From: Mycobacterium sp. NS-7484
GTDB lineage: Bacteria > Actinomycetota > Actinomycetes > Mycobacteriales > Mycobacteriaceae
Direction of reading: 5' to 3'
Assembly (NCBI RefSeq): GCF_001953975.1
Contig: NZ_MBEJ01000018.1
Coordinates: forward strand, 124,001 to 188,000
Length of the DNA: 64,000 nt
The notes beneath the pieces were generated by a model that was given only the letters and a program-made list of their open reading frames with translations, searched no databases and was not told the DNA's origin. Position numbers and translations under genes: made by a program. Position 1 is the first letter of the stretch. Each line of letters opens with the position of its first letter. This document shows, one piece after another, positions 52,394 through 60,585 of this stretch.

Positions 52394-53011
52394 TTACGGG
52401 CGGTGTTGTTCGATCATGCTGACGGTCTGGGCGACCCAGGATTCGAAGAAGCGGTCGTGCTCGACGTTGCCGGGGAAGCGGCCGGTCAGCGCGCGTAGCG
52501 TCGCGGCATACGACAGCGCCGAGATCGCGACAGCGGCGGTGGCTTCTGGGTCGGGAATCTGGGTACGGCCGGCGCGGTTGGCGGCGACGAGTTCGTCGGC
52601 GAACCGTTGGTAGGCGTTGTCGGTGATGACCTGCCAGGTCTTCTCGTCGAGTTCCCCGAGTTCGTCGGGCTCGCGCAGCATGACCCGCAGCAGCTCCTCG
52701 CTCTCGGTCAGGTTGGCCCAGATCAACTGTCCGGCGCTGCGGACCGCCTCTTCGGCGTTCTTGGGTCGGCCGGCGTCGTACTGCTCGCGGGCGGCCACGA
52801 TGCCGTCGATCCGGTGGGCGACTGCGGCTTCCAACAACTCGCGCTTGGAACCGAAATGTTTGTAGAGCGCACCCGAGCCCGGCGCTAGCCCGGCGGCCTG
52901 CTGGATCTCGGCGACCGACGTCGCGGCGTAGCCCTTGGCCGCGAACAGCTTCAACGCTGTGGCCAAGAGTCGGTCACGTCCGGACGGCACGGTGAGAGAG
53001 TACTCACTCAC
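52394..53011 (-). CDS. TetR family transcriptional regulator (acyl-CoA dehydrogenase operon)
   Basis: A 205-residue TetR protein: GRDRLLATALKLFAAKGYAATSVAEI and GLAPGSGALYKHFGSKRELL in the HTH, followed by a helical effector domain. GTG 53011 overlaps a 22-bp palindrome (52991-53012), so the protein should repress its own operon, including the downstream acyl-CoA dehydrogenase. An acyl-CoA or its free acid is the likely inducer. Confidence 0.93.
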   Translation of the reverse strand: MSEYSLTVPSGRDRLLATALKLFAAKGYAATSVAEIQQAAGLAPGSGALYKHFGSKRELLEAAVAHRIDGIVAAREQYDAGRPKNAEEAVRSAGQLIWANLTESEELLRVMLREPDELGELDEKTWQVITDNAYQRFADELVAANRAGRTQIPDPEATAAVAISALSYAATLRALTGRFPGNVEHDRFFESWVAQTVSMIEQHRP

Positions 53012-53012
53012 C
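52991..53012. promoter_or_regulatory. TetR auto-operator overlapping its start codon
   Basis: GGTGAGAGAGT followed directly by ACTCACTCACC: a 22-bp palindrome with one mismatched pair. The GTG start codon (53011-53009) and the next six codons lie inside it, so bound repressor blocks both the start of transcription and the coding start. Confidence 0.7.
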
Positions 53013-53065
53013 TGTGATCGGACAAATGGCTCCGTCGGGCGGTCCTGGCGTCATAGGTTCGGTGC

Positions 53066-53428
53066 GTGTTGACGCGAAACGACAAGATCTTGTGCGCCGT
53101 GTATGCCGTGCTGACGGTTGTGGCCCTGATCGCGACGTGGTGGAACAACATCGCGTTCTTCCGGACCGAAAGTACGAGCCTGATCGACTTCGTCCGCAGT
53201 GGCTATGCCAACTGCGGGTCGTCCTCGCTCACCAACGACCTGATGCTGTTCGCCTTGGCGGCAATCGTGTTTATGGTCGTCGAGGCCCGCCGGATCGGGA
53301 TCCCGAAGGTGTGGCTCTATGTGGTGCTCAGCGGCGTCATCGCCGTCAGCGTGGCATTTCCCTTGTTTCTGATTCGACGGCAGGTGGTGCTGGCCGGGCA
53401 ACGGGTGGTGGAGTCGGCGCCGCGCTGA
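53066..53428 (+). CDS. DUF2834 family membrane protein
   Basis: A 120-residue protein with three hydrophobic helices: ILCAVYAVLTVVALIATWW, LTNDLMLFALAAIVFMVVEA and YVVLSGVIAVSVAFPLFL, the usual layout of DUF2834. Function unknown. GTG 53066 is used. A 103-bp tandem repeat begins six bases after the stop. Confidence 0.87.
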   Translation: MLTRNDKILCAVYAVLTVVALIATWWNNIAFFRTESTSLIDFVRSGYANCGSSSLTNDLMLFALAAIVFMVVEARRIGIPKVWLYVVLSGVIAVSVAFPLFLIRRQVVLAGQRVVESAPR

Positions 53429-53433
53429 TTGGT

Positions 53434-53705
53434 CCACGGTTTTCTGCGCCTGGGTTGTTGATCGGCCAGGTTGGCGACCCTGACGTAGAAATCGGTGTGG
53501 GCCAGGGTTCAAACCGGACTTCTTCACTCGTCCAGCCCACGGTTTTCGACGCCTGGGTTGTTGATCCGCCTGGTTGACGACCCTGACGTAGAAATCGGTG
53601 TGGGCCAGGGTTCAAACCGGACTTCTTCACTTCTCCCGCCCACCGTTTTCTACGCCAAGGTTGTTGATCGGCCAGGTTGACGACCCTGACGTAGAAACCG
53701 GCGGC
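53434..53705. repeat. 103-bp tandem repeat, about 2.6 copies
   Basis: Units begin at 53434, 53537 and 53640 with an exact 103-bp period; copies 1 and 2 are nearly identical over their length, and copy 3 is truncated after GTAGAAACCGG. Each unit contains CCGTTTTCTACG-like and CGTAGAAACCGG-like segments that could pair (12-bp arms, one mismatch in copy 3: 53643-53654 and 53690-53701). The period is not a multiple of three, so the open frames across it are not conserved and it is judged non-coding. It fills most of the 394-bp gap between two genes; 53706-53783 shows nothing else. Confidence 0.85.
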
Positions 53706-53781
53706 GCAACCAGTCCATCAATCGGGGGCGAAAGGCCACCGACTCGTTGACCACGTGGCCCCCGTGCTCTTAGACTCGAAC

Positions 53782-53809
53782 TTGACAACATGTGTTGTCC
53801 GAAATGACT
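53782..53809 (+). promoter_or_regulatory. promoter/operator of the DUF2236 gene
   Basis: TTGACA (53782-53787) is a consensus -35 box, and GACAACA-tg-TGTTGTC (53784-53799) is a perfect inverted repeat overlapping it. ATGACT at 53804-53809 is a weak -10. A repressor bound here would block the start of transcription; the regulator is not adjacent. Confidence 0.55.
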
Positions 53810-53822
53810 GGAGTGCGCGCCC

Positions 53823-54830
53823 GTGACACAAGAAATGTCGGATACCTGCCCGGCGTCCAGTGATGCAGTGATGGGCTCGGGGTGCCCGGTGAGCGGCGGT
53901 GGCTATGACGCGCCACCGATTCCGCTCGGCCCCGACTCGCTGACCTGGAAGTACTTCGGTCAATGGACGGGTCTGTTCCAGGGCACCTGGGCCGGCTCGA
54001 TGCAGAACATGCACCCGCAGCTCGGTGCCGCGGTCAAAGAACACTCCATCTTCTTCATGGAGCGCATCCCGCGGTTGATGCGGTCGATCTACCCGATCGG
54101 CGGGGTGGTGTTCGACGGTTACCGGGCGCCGCAGACCGGCGCCGAGGTGCGCGATTACCACCTCACCATCAAAGGCGTCGACGACCAGGGCCGCCGATAT
54201 AGCGCGCTGAACCCCGACGTCTTCTATTGGGCCCACGCCACATTCTTCAAATCGACGCTGCTGGCCGCCGAGAAATTCGCCGGTGGTCTGACCGAGGCCG
54301 ACAAGCGACAACTGTTCGACGAACACGTCACCTGGTACCGCATGTACGGCATGAGCATGCGGCCGGTGCCCGAGAGCTGGGAAGCATTCCAGGAGTACTG
54401 GGATCACATGTGTCGTAATGTCCTGGAGAACAACTGGGCGGCCCGAGAGGTCATGGATCTGTCGACCATGCCCAAGCATCCGTCGTTGGAGTGGATCCCG
54501 GATTGGTTGTGGGCGCTGAATCTCAAAGTCATGCAGCGTTTCCTGACGTTCATGACCGTCGCGCTCTATGACGAGCCGGTGCGTGAGCTGATGGGCTACA
54601 CCTGGTCACCGCGCCAGCAGTGGTGGCACGACCGCCTGTGCAACGTCATCACGTTGGTCTCGAAGTACGGCCCCAAGCGGGCCCTGATGCATCCGCGCAA
54701 ACGATCGGCACTCGATCGCGCGTCGGGCCGGCTTCCGGTCGACGCACCGTTGGTGCAGACCCCGGCACGTAACCTGCCGCCGGTCGAATACCGCGACAGC
54801 CCGCAGTTCTACTGCCCGAAAGTCGACTGA
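53823..54830 (+). CDS. DUF2236 / MpaB-like oxygenase
   Basis: A 335-residue helical protein of the DUF2236 family that includes latex-clearing protein and MpaB: MHPQLGAAVKEHS, FFMERIPRLMRSI, FYWAHATFFKSTL with His of the predicted heme site, HVTWYRMYGMSM and the RQQWWHD region. A heme-dependent oxygenase role is known for some relatives, while the substrate here is unknown. The start is GTG 53823. A Cys-containing N-terminal tail (CPASSD...GCPVSGG) is unusual. Confidence 0.83.
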   Translation: MTQEMSDTCPASSDAVMGSGCPVSGGGYDAPPIPLGPDSLTWKYFGQWTGLFQGTWAGSMQNMHPQLGAAVKEHSIFFMERIPRLMRSIYPIGGVVFDGYRAPQTGAEVRDYHLTIKGVDDQGRRYSALNPDVFYWAHATFFKSTLLAAEKFAGGLTEADKRQLFDEHVTWYRMYGMSMRPVPESWEAFQEYWDHMCRNVLENNWAAREVMDLSTMPKHPSLEWIPDWLWALNLKVMQRFLTFMTVALYDEPVRELMGYTWSPRQQWWHDRLCNVITLVSKYGPKRALMHPRKRSALDRASGRLPVDAPLVQTPARNLPPVEYRDSPQFYCPKVD

Positions 54831-54925
54831 CGAATCAGCCGGGGTTTCGCACACCGACCGGGTGGGAATGAACCTCCGATCGCAGACGTTGGGTCAAGAC
54901 CCAGCAGCGACCGAGAGGACGACAC

Positions 54926-55225
54926 ATGCCCACCGACTACGACGCACCCCGCCAGAAGGACACCGAGGATTCCGTCGACGAATCCTTGGAAGCCCTGGCC
55001 GGTCGAGGAAATGACGCCGCCACCGCGGTGATCGACGTCGACGAGGCCGATGCCCTGGAGGACTTCGAACTGCCCGGGGCCGATCTTTCCGGAGAGGAAC
55101 TCACCGTCCGGGTGGTGCCGAAGCAACCCGACGAGTTCACCTGCTCGAGCTGTTTCCTGGTGCAGCACAGCCACCGGCTGGCCCGCGGGGGTACCGACAA
55201 ACCGATCTGCGTCGACTGCGCCTGA
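54926..55225 (+). CDS. DUF4193 family zinc-ribbon-like protein
   Basis: A 99-residue acidic protein conserved in actinobacteria: YDAPRQKDTEDSVDESLEAL at the start and a C-terminal CSSCFLVQHSHRLAR...ICVDCA with four cysteines that should bind zinc. DUF4193 members are abundant, essential in some mycobacteria and of unknown role. GAGAGGACG precedes ATG 54926. It is followed closely by a hydrolase gene. Confidence 0.93.
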   Translation: MPTDYDAPRQKDTEDSVDESLEALAGRGNDAATAVIDVDEADALEDFELPGADLSGEELTVRVVPKQPDEFTCSSCFLVQHSHRLARGGTDKPICVDCA

Positions 55226-55237
55226 TCGACAGCACTC

Positions 55238-55921
55238 GTGCCGACAACCGTCCAGTACGCGCCGGGGCGCGCCGCCGACATCTTCGGTGACCCCGCGGCT
55301 CCCGCGGTGTTGCTGTGGCACGGCATGCAGACCGACTCCCGCGCCGCCGTGGGCCCGCTGGCCGAGCTGATCGCCGGACGCGGATTCGGCGTCGTGGCGC
55401 CGGATTGGGATTCCCACGCCGACGACGGTGGCCGTTCGGACCTGCTGCAGTCCGTCGAATACGCCCGGTCGTGGGGCACCGGATCCGAACGCCTCGCATT
55501 GGTGGGGTGGTCGATGGGCGGTGCGGCGGCCGCCGGGTTGACCGTGCACGCGGCCCGTCTCGGGGTAGAGATCTCACATACGGTCTGCCTGGCCGGCGCG
55601 TTCATGGTGGCCGAGCCGATCTCAGGTGAGCCGCCGGGCTCGAGCCTTTCGGCCGAAAGCGCCGGTGCTCCCTTCACTCTTCTGCACGGCGTCGACGACG
55701 ACGTGGTCCCGCTAAGCGTCAGCCGTACGTTCGCCGCGGACCTCGGACACGTCGGCTGGCCGGTGCGCCTCGTCGAGTTACCCGCTGACCACGCCACGAT
55801 CGCCGGAGCCAGATACGACGCGGCCACCGATCGGTACGCACCCGCCGCGGACGCCGCGACGCTGCAGACGGCCGAACTCGTCGCCGGTCACATCACCGAC
55901 GCGCTCCGGCGGCCCAACTGA
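55238..55921 (+). CDS. dienelactone-hydrolase-like alpha/beta hydrolase
   Basis: A 227-residue alpha/beta-hydrolase: VLLWHGMQTDSRAAV, GFGVVAPDWDSHADDGG, nucleophile elbow GWSMGGAAAAG, Asp in LHGVDDDVVPL and His in PADHATIAG. A small esterase or thioesterase with no assigned substrate. GTG 55238 lies 12 bp behind the DUF4193 gene, so they are probably cotranscribed. Confidence 0.87.
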   Translation: MPTTVQYAPGRAADIFGDPAAPAVLLWHGMQTDSRAAVGPLAELIAGRGFGVVAPDWDSHADDGGRSDLLQSVEYARSWGTGSERLALVGWSMGGAAAAGLTVHAARLGVEISHTVCLAGAFMVAEPISGEPPGSSLSAESAGAPFTLLHGVDDDVVPLSVSRTFAADLGHVGWPVRLVELPADHATIAGARYDAATDRYAPAADAATLQTAELVAGHITDALRRPN

Positions 55922-55931
55922 AGCCTTCAGT
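55917..55931. terminator. short palindrome holding both convergent stop codons
   Basis: ACTGAAG-C-CTTCAGT, perfect 7-bp arms. The TGA of the hydrolase (55919-55921) and the TGA of the small minus-strand ORF (55929-55927) both lie in it, as in the hairpin at 47043-47063. The single-base loop is too tight for a normal RNA hairpin without opening pairs. Confidence 0.45.
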
Positions 55932-56076
55932 CCGAACCCCCATCGTCGGGCTCAGTGAGTTCGGGTGCGATCTCTCGAGTGGCCATCCCACCTTCTCGAC
56001 CGTGATCGGCGGGGCCGGGAGGATTCTCCCTCGCGTCCTCGGCCGCTTTGTCATGGGACTTGTCTGCGCTGGGCAT
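55927..56076 (-). CDS. small hydrophilic hypothetical protein (49 aa)
   Basis: A 49-residue reading frame from ATG 56076: MPSADKSHDKAAEDARENPP...ELTEPDDGGSD, rich in Asp, Glu and Lys, probably disordered. It is too short for routine gene calls. Its stop shares a palindrome with the convergent hydrolase stop and it fills an otherwise empty 235-bp gap. No family recognised; could be spurious. Confidence 0.4.
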   Translation of the reverse strand: MPSADKSHDKAAEDARENPPGPADHGREGGMATREIAPELTEPDDGGSD

Positions 56077-56156
56077 GCCGGTTGACTACCCAAACTCGCT
56101 GGACCCTATCCGCGAGGCGGTGATTCGAACGGCGAATCCGCGGGAACGCCTACCAG

Positions 56157-56348
56157 ATGGCTACCTATCGAGTTCTCAATCCCAAGGGCGAAGTCGTCGA
56201 CACCAAGGACATCGAGAGCGCCGACGACGCCCACGCCTGGTTTGTCGATCAGAAGGCCGAGCCCGAGTTGGGCTGGCGCATGGAGGTGCGCTCGGACGAC
56301 GGTGACTGGGCCTTCTTCGATGACAGCGAAGGGGACCGTAAGTACTGA
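56157..56348 (+). CDS. small conserved hypothetical protein (63 aa)
   Basis: A 63-residue soluble protein: MATYRVLNPKGEVVDTKDIE, DDAHAWFVDQK, ELGWRMEVRSDDGDWAFFDD. The alternating strand pattern suggests a small alpha/beta domain. Short proteins of this kind are conserved in mycobacteria; function unknown. It converges with the beta-lactamase-like gene. Confidence 0.7.
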   Translation: MATYRVLNPKGEVVDTKDIESADDAHAWFVDQKAEPELGWRMEVRSDDGDWAFFDDSEGDRKY

Positions 56349-56358
56349 CCGACGGCGC

Positions 56359-57774
56359 TCAGTGGCCGTACAGATGCAGCGCCCGGGCCGCCTCGGTGGC
56401 GATGTCGCCGCTCAACCCGACGATGGGCGGGCCGCCGCGTTGATGGATCACGTTCGCCAGGACCACGACGTAGGTGTCGGATCCCGGGTCCAACCACAAC
56501 GTCACCCCGGTGAACCCGGTATGGCCGAAGCTGCCGACCGGGAAGATCTGCCCCCGCGGCCGGGAATGCGCGGTGTCGATATCCCAGCCGAAACCCCGTA
56601 GATCCTTGGTGTGCCCGGGTTGCTGCGGCGTCGTCATCAACTCCACCGTCGACTGTCTCAGCGGAAACGAGCTAGCGCGGCCGGCGCGACGATCGAGCAG
56701 GGCCTGGGCGAAATGCCCCACATCGTTGACCGTCGAGAACACCCCGGCGCTGCCTGCCACGCCACCCATCCGGCGGGCCGTCGGGTCGTGCACGGTGCCG
56801 CGCAGCGGATGGCCGTAGTCGGGGTTGAGCCCGGGAGTGTCTTCGTCGAGCGCGGTGGGTGCGACACGTCGCAACAGCTCGGTGCTCCACGTGCCCGGCG
56901 GGCACTGGTCAACCTCGGCGGCGTGTGGATCGAAGGCGATCGCGTTGCCCCGGATCTGGTGTGGCCCACAGGCTTTGGTGGCCGGAAGGTAGTGCGTGTC
57001 GGTCATGCCGAGTGGTGTGAAGACGTTGTCCTGCACATAGGTGTCCAACGTCTGACCGGTGATCTTCTCGATGATCGCGCCGATCAGGATGAAGCCGATG
57101 TCGGAGTAGTGGAACTGCTCGCCGGGCTCGAACACCACCCAGGCGCCGAGCGCGCGGTGAATTCCCTCGGCCTTGTCGGCCTTGTCGAGTCCCCACGGGC
57201 CGTCGAGGCTCAAATCGCCTGCGATGCCGGAGGTGTGGGTGAGCACCATCCGAAGCGTGACCTGTGCGCGGCGTGGATCACCGGCCGGATTGAAGTCCGG
57301 CAGGTAGGTCTGCACGGGTTCGTCGAGGCGCACCTTGCCTTGCTCGTAGAGCTGCATGAATGCCGTCGTGGTCGCGATGCTCTTCGACAACGAGGCCAAG
57401 TCGAAGAGCGTGTCCTCGGTCATCGGTTCTGCGGGTGCCGGGGCCCCGTCGAGGCCGGGCTCCCCGGCGAGCTTGCGCACGCCGAATGCCTGCCGGAAGA
57501 CGATGTGGCCGGCATGCCCGATCTGAATCACCGCGCCGGGTAGCCGATGTGCGGCGATGGCGTCCTCGACGAGTCGGGGGATGGCCGTAAAATCACCGGC
57601 ACCCGCGACGACGGTCTCGGTCGGGGCCGCCGCGGTGGTGGTGGTCGTCGTCGGGACCAGTGTGGTGGTGGTACCCGACGGCGGTGTCGGCTGCCCGCAT
57701 GACGTGACCGCGGTGAGCGTGAACAACGCGGCGCCGGCGACCAGCCGGGTGAGTCGCGATCCTGACGCCGTCAC
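56359..57774 (-). CDS. serine beta-lactamase / penicillin-binding-like lipoprotein
   Basis: A 471-residue exported protein: signal with lipobox FTLTAVTSC, a Thr/Pro-rich linker (TTTTLVPTTTTTTAAAPT) and a class-C-type beta-lactamase fold with SLSK (SxxK nucleophile), HYSDIGF (YSD in place of YxN) and GHTGFTG (HTG in place of KTG). Relatives include esterases such as EstB and D-aminopeptidases, so beta-lactam hydrolysis is not implied. GTG 57774 fits the signal peptide; ATG 57804 would add ten residues. Confidence 0.88.
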   Translation of the reverse strand: MTASGSRLTRLVAGAALFTLTAVTSCGQPTPPSGTTTTLVPTTTTTTAAAPTETVVAGAGDFTAIPRLVEDAIAAHRLPGAVIQIGHAGHIVFRQAFGVRKLAGEPGLDGAPAPAEPMTEDTLFDLASLSKSIATTTAFMQLYEQGKVRLDEPVQTYLPDFNPAGDPRRAQVTLRMVLTHTSGIAGDLSLDGPWGLDKADKAEGIHRALGAWVVFEPGEQFHYSDIGFILIGAIIEKITGQTLDTYVQDNVFTPLGMTDTHYLPATKACGPHQIRGNAIAFDPHAAEVDQCPPGTWSTELLRRVAPTALDEDTPGLNPDYGHPLRGTVHDPTARRMGGVAGSAGVFSTVNDVGHFAQALLDRRAGRASSFPLRQSTVELMTTPQQPGHTKDLRGFGWDIDTAHSRPRGQIFPVGSFGHTGFTGVTLWLDPGSDTYVVVLANVIHQRGGPPIVGLSGDIATEAARALHLYGH

Positions 57775-57886
57775 CCGACCGACGGTAGCCCCGCCATGGC
57801 GCATGACGAAACAACCCCGTGGCCCGACGCCCGGCGGTAGGCTGCGCCCCGTCACAAGTAGTTGACATTGGCGGGAAGGTGAGGCC

Positions 57887-58741
57887 ATGACGGCCATGAC
57901 GGCGGTGCAGGATCCCGACATCGACTTCGCCAGGCCGTGGGCCCCACACCGGTTGCGGATCTACACCGCCACCGGCATGTTCGTCGGCGCGATGTTCGTG
58001 CTCTTGACCGTCGCGGTCAGCGCGCATCTCATCCCGCCCACCTTCACTGTCGACGTCATCGCCAACCTGATCTTCGGAATCCCGGTGATGTTGTTGCCGT
58101 TCGTGATCCTGTGGAGCGCCCCGGGAGAGCAGCGCACCCGCGTAAGCAAAGCGGCGGAACTCACGCTCTTCTACATCCCATTCACCGCCGGGAGTCAGAT
58201 CGGCTACGAGTTGGTGTTCTTGATCGGGCATCCCCTCGGCCTGTGGGCACCCACCGACGATCCGGGTTGGAAGTGGCTGTGGTGGCAGTACGGTCTGGCC
58301 GACACCCGCTACGTCAGCGGCAATCCGTGGATCTTCGCGCTGGAGGTCGTGGGCGTGACCACCGGAGTGACGGTGTTCGTGATGTGGACCAGGCTGGTGC
58401 GCTCACACCTGTCCATCGAGTCGCGAATCCGGTGCCTGTGGGTGGCGTTCGCCGGCATCGCGGTGCTGATGAGCAGCACCGCGGTCTACTTTCTGAGCGA
58501 GGTCGGTGCCGGGTTCGGGAACATCGGGCAAGGCGCTTTTGGCTTCTGGTTCAAGTTCATCGGGGAGAACGTCCCCTTCATCGTCCTGCCGCCGCTCGTG
58601 CTCTACGCGATCTATCTGCAGATCGATTACCTCACCCGGCGCGCCGGTGTGCGCGGCGGCAAGTGTTTGGCCCACCCCGAGGCGCACACCGCGGTGCAGA
58701 CGATCGCCAGCACGCCGAGCGCGGAGAGCATCACCGGGTAG
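57887..58741 (+). CDS. multi-pass membrane protein, EXPERA/emopamil-binding-like
   Basis: A 284-residue protein with five to six hydrophobic helices; the segment ELTLFYIPFTAGSQIGYELVFLIG and a buried DTRYVSGNPWIFALEVVGV fit the EXPERA/EBP layout (sterol isomerase-like). The assignment is tentative. ATG 57887 has GGAAGGTGAGG just upstream. Its last 38 codons overlap the convergent MFS gene by 115 bp, so both 3' ends are coding on both strands. Confidence 0.65.
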   Translation: MTAMTAVQDPDIDFARPWAPHRLRIYTATGMFVGAMFVLLTVAVSAHLIPPTFTVDVIANLIFGIPVMLLPFVILWSAPGEQRTRVSKAAELTLFYIPFTAGSQIGYELVFLIGHPLGLWAPTDDPGWKWLWWQYGLADTRYVSGNPWIFALEVVGVTTGVTVFVMWTRLVRSHLSIESRIRCLWVAFAGIAVLMSSTAVYFLSEVGAGFGNIGQGAFGFWFKFIGENVPFIVLPPLVLYAIYLQIDYLTRRAGVRGGKCLAHPEAHTAVQTIASTPSAESITG

Positions 58742-59886
58742 CTGAACCAATGCTCGAGCGCGGCCAACACCGCCGGCAGCAGGAACCCCAGATAGGCCAG
58801 GGAGTAGTACACCCCGGAGATGCCGGCCAGCTCGTCAGGCGGCGCAATGCGTTGGATCTCAAGGAGACCCGAGACGATCGCGATGCCGTATGCGCTGCCG
58901 AGCAGCATTGCCACCAGTGCGGCGATGACCGCCGAGCGGGTGACGGCGGTGGCGACTGCGGCAAAGATGCCCAGTGCCATCAAGGCCATCGACACCACCA
59001 CGGCTCGCGAGCTGGAGACGTCGTCGAGGCGTCGTGCCACCGGTTGGATCAGCACGCCACAGCCGAGCGTCAACACGGTCAGCCCCACGGTGTAAAGCAG
59101 CGCCCAGGAGCCGAGTCGGTCGGCGACCAGGGCCGGCACCACGGCGTAGGCGATGGCTGCCGAGCCAAAGATCCACGGCGCCATGGGCACAACGACGTGA
59201 AGGAACCGGCGGTGTCCGGCGGCGGGCACCTTCAGTCCGTCCAGGAAGGGCCGCGAGGTCGTGCGGTCGCGGGTCTCGACGGTGCGGTTCCACACCGCCC
59301 ACAGCACCGGCACGCACAGCGCGGCGTGCACGAGATACGTCAGCACCAGCGGCAGTGGCGCGTACACGGTGAGCAGGCCCGCACACAGCGGCCCGACCCC
59401 GAAACCCAACGACAGGCAGATCGACGCACGTCGGGCACCCGCGCCGGCGGACGCGTCGTCATAGGGCGGTCGGGACAATTCGGCGATCCACGCCGAGCCC
59501 ACCGCCATCGCGATCCCGACGGCCACCCCGCTGAACAGCCGGCCCACGAACAACGCCGGAAAGCCCCAATAGTCACCGATCGCCAGCACCACACTGCCCA
59601 GGGCCGCGCTGATCACCCCGGCGGCCATGACATTTCGCCGACCGTGACGATCTGACAGCGTCGAGGCGATCAGCAGGCCCGGGATCAGACCGAGCACATA
59701 GGCGCCCAGCAGGATGTCGACATCCACCCGGGTGTAACCGGAGTGCTGCGCATAGGCGATCAGCAGCGGGGTGAACTGGTTTCCGCCCCACCCGATGCAG
59801 AAGACCGCGATGGCCACTGCGAGCCACGGCGACATGCGGTGCCGCGTCGGGGCCGGAGCTTCGAATTCCGTTGCGACAGCGGTCAT
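58627..59886 (-). CDS. MFS transporter
   Basis: A 419-residue 12-helix permease: WLAVAIAVFCIGWGGNQFTPLL, LGLIPGLLIASTLSDRHGRR (motif A) and AVGSAWIAELSRPP after helix 4. Drug or metabolite exporter or importer, substrate unknown. Its ATG overlaps the stop of the upstream GntR gene by four bases, so the regulator and transporter are one operon. Confidence 0.88.
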   Translation of the reverse strand: MTAVATEFEAPAPTRHRMSPWLAVAIAVFCIGWGGNQFTPLLIAYAQHSGYTRVDVDILLGAYVLGLIPGLLIASTLSDRHGRRNVMAAGVISAALGSVVLAIGDYWGFPALFVGRLFSGVAVGIAMAVGSAWIAELSRPPYDDASAGAGARRASICLSLGFGVGPLCAGLLTVYAPLPLVLTYLVHAALCVPVLWAVWNRTVETRDRTTSRPFLDGLKVPAAGHRRFLHVVVPMAPWIFGSAAIAYAVVPALVADRLGSWALLYTVGLTVLTLGCGVLIQPVARRLDDVSSSRAVVVSMALMALGIFAAVATAVTRSAVIAALVAMLLGSAYGIAIVSGLLEIQRIAPPDELAGISGVYYSLAYLGFLLPAVLAALEHWFSYPVMLSALGVLAIVCTAVCASGWAKHLPPRTPARRVR

Positions 59887-60524
59887 GCCAGCACCACCCG
59901 GTAGGTGGCCTCCAGGTGGGCCAGCAGCGCCGCCTCGAAACCCGCCACATCGTGCCGGCCGATCGTGTCGGCCAACTCGGCATGCTCCCCGATCAGCTCG
60001 GTCAGCCGCGCGGAGTCCGAACGGGCGGCGTCGGCCATCATCCGACGCTGCCGGTCGCTGAGCGAACCGTAGAAGCGTCCGGCGATCGTGTTGCCCGCGA
60101 CCTCGACGATCCGGCGGTGAAAGGCATCGTCGGCGGCGGCGAACTGATCGGCGTCACCGATCGCCGCGCCGTGACGCTGCCGCTCGACCAACTCGGTCAG
60201 TTCACCGAACAGCGCATCGATCGATTCCGGAGTCCGGCAGAGGCGGCGCACCGCCGCGGTCTCCAGCGCCAGGCGCATCTCCAGCAGGTCGGTGGCCTCC
60301 TGGGCGGAGACGGGGACGACGACGGCGCCGCGCCGCGGCACCAGATCCAGGAAGTCCTCGGCGGCCAGCCGCAGAAACGCCTCGTGCACCGGCGTGCGGC
60401 TGACGCCGAGCTGCGTGGCCACCTCTACTTCGCTGAGGAGCTGCCCACCTCGGAATTCACCGGAGAGGATCTGGTCCTTGGTCATCCGGTAGACGCGTTG
60501 GCTGTTGCTCGACTTCTCATCCAC
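59883..60524 (-). CDS. GntR family (FadR/FCD type) transcriptional regulator
   Basis: A 213-residue protein with an N-terminal winged helix (YRMTKDQILSGEFRGGQLLSE, then QLGVSRTPVHEAFLRLAAE) and a C-terminal FCD ligand domain with metal-binding His (ADDAFHRRIVEVAGN; IGEHAELADTIGRHD). It likely senses a carboxylic acid handled by the coupled MFS transporter. GTG 60524 is used because the upstream frame lies inside a 40-bp palindrome (60534-60573) that is its probable operator. Confidence 0.92.
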   Translation of the reverse strand: MDEKSSNSQRVYRMTKDQILSGEFRGGQLLSEVEVATQLGVSRTPVHEAFLRLAAEDFLDLVPRRGAVVVPVSAQEATDLLEMRLALETAAVRRLCRTPESIDALFGELTELVERQRHGAAIGDADQFAAADDAFHRRIVEVAGNTIAGRFYGSLSDRQRRMMADAARSDSARLTELIGEHAELADTIGRHDVAGFEAALLAHLEATYRVVLA

Positions 60525-60533
60525 GAATAACCA

Positions 60534-60573
60534 CCATACCCCTTGCATGCAAACTTGCATGCAAGGGGTATGG
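60534..60573. promoter_or_regulatory. 40-bp perfect palindrome with two nested TTGCATGCAA palindromes
   Basis: Two 19-bp arms around AC are exact reverse complements. Each arm also contains the self-complementary TTGCATGCAA (60543-60552 and 60555-60564), flanked by CCATACCCC and GGGGTATGG. It begins 10 bp upstream of the GntR start codon and 12 bp after the DUF5313 stop. Operator for the GntR protein is most likely; as RNA it could also end the DUF5313 transcript. Confidence 0.75.
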
Positions 60574-60585
60574 CCAGGCGGAACG

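Noticed and set aside
53346..53630. Open frame across the 103-bp repeat encoding a repeated MKKSGLNPGPHRFLRQG peptide
   Set aside because: The repeat period is not a multiple of three, so copies lie in different frames and no consistent protein is encoded.
53434..53705. CRISPR array
   Set aside because: Units are 103 bp and contiguous with no variable spacers, and no cas genes are near.
57937..59655. Long plus-strand open frame (572 codons) through the membrane-protein and MFS genes
   Set aside because: Its product is Arg/His/Gln-rich low-complexity sequence typical of the antisense of high-GC genes, with no family features.
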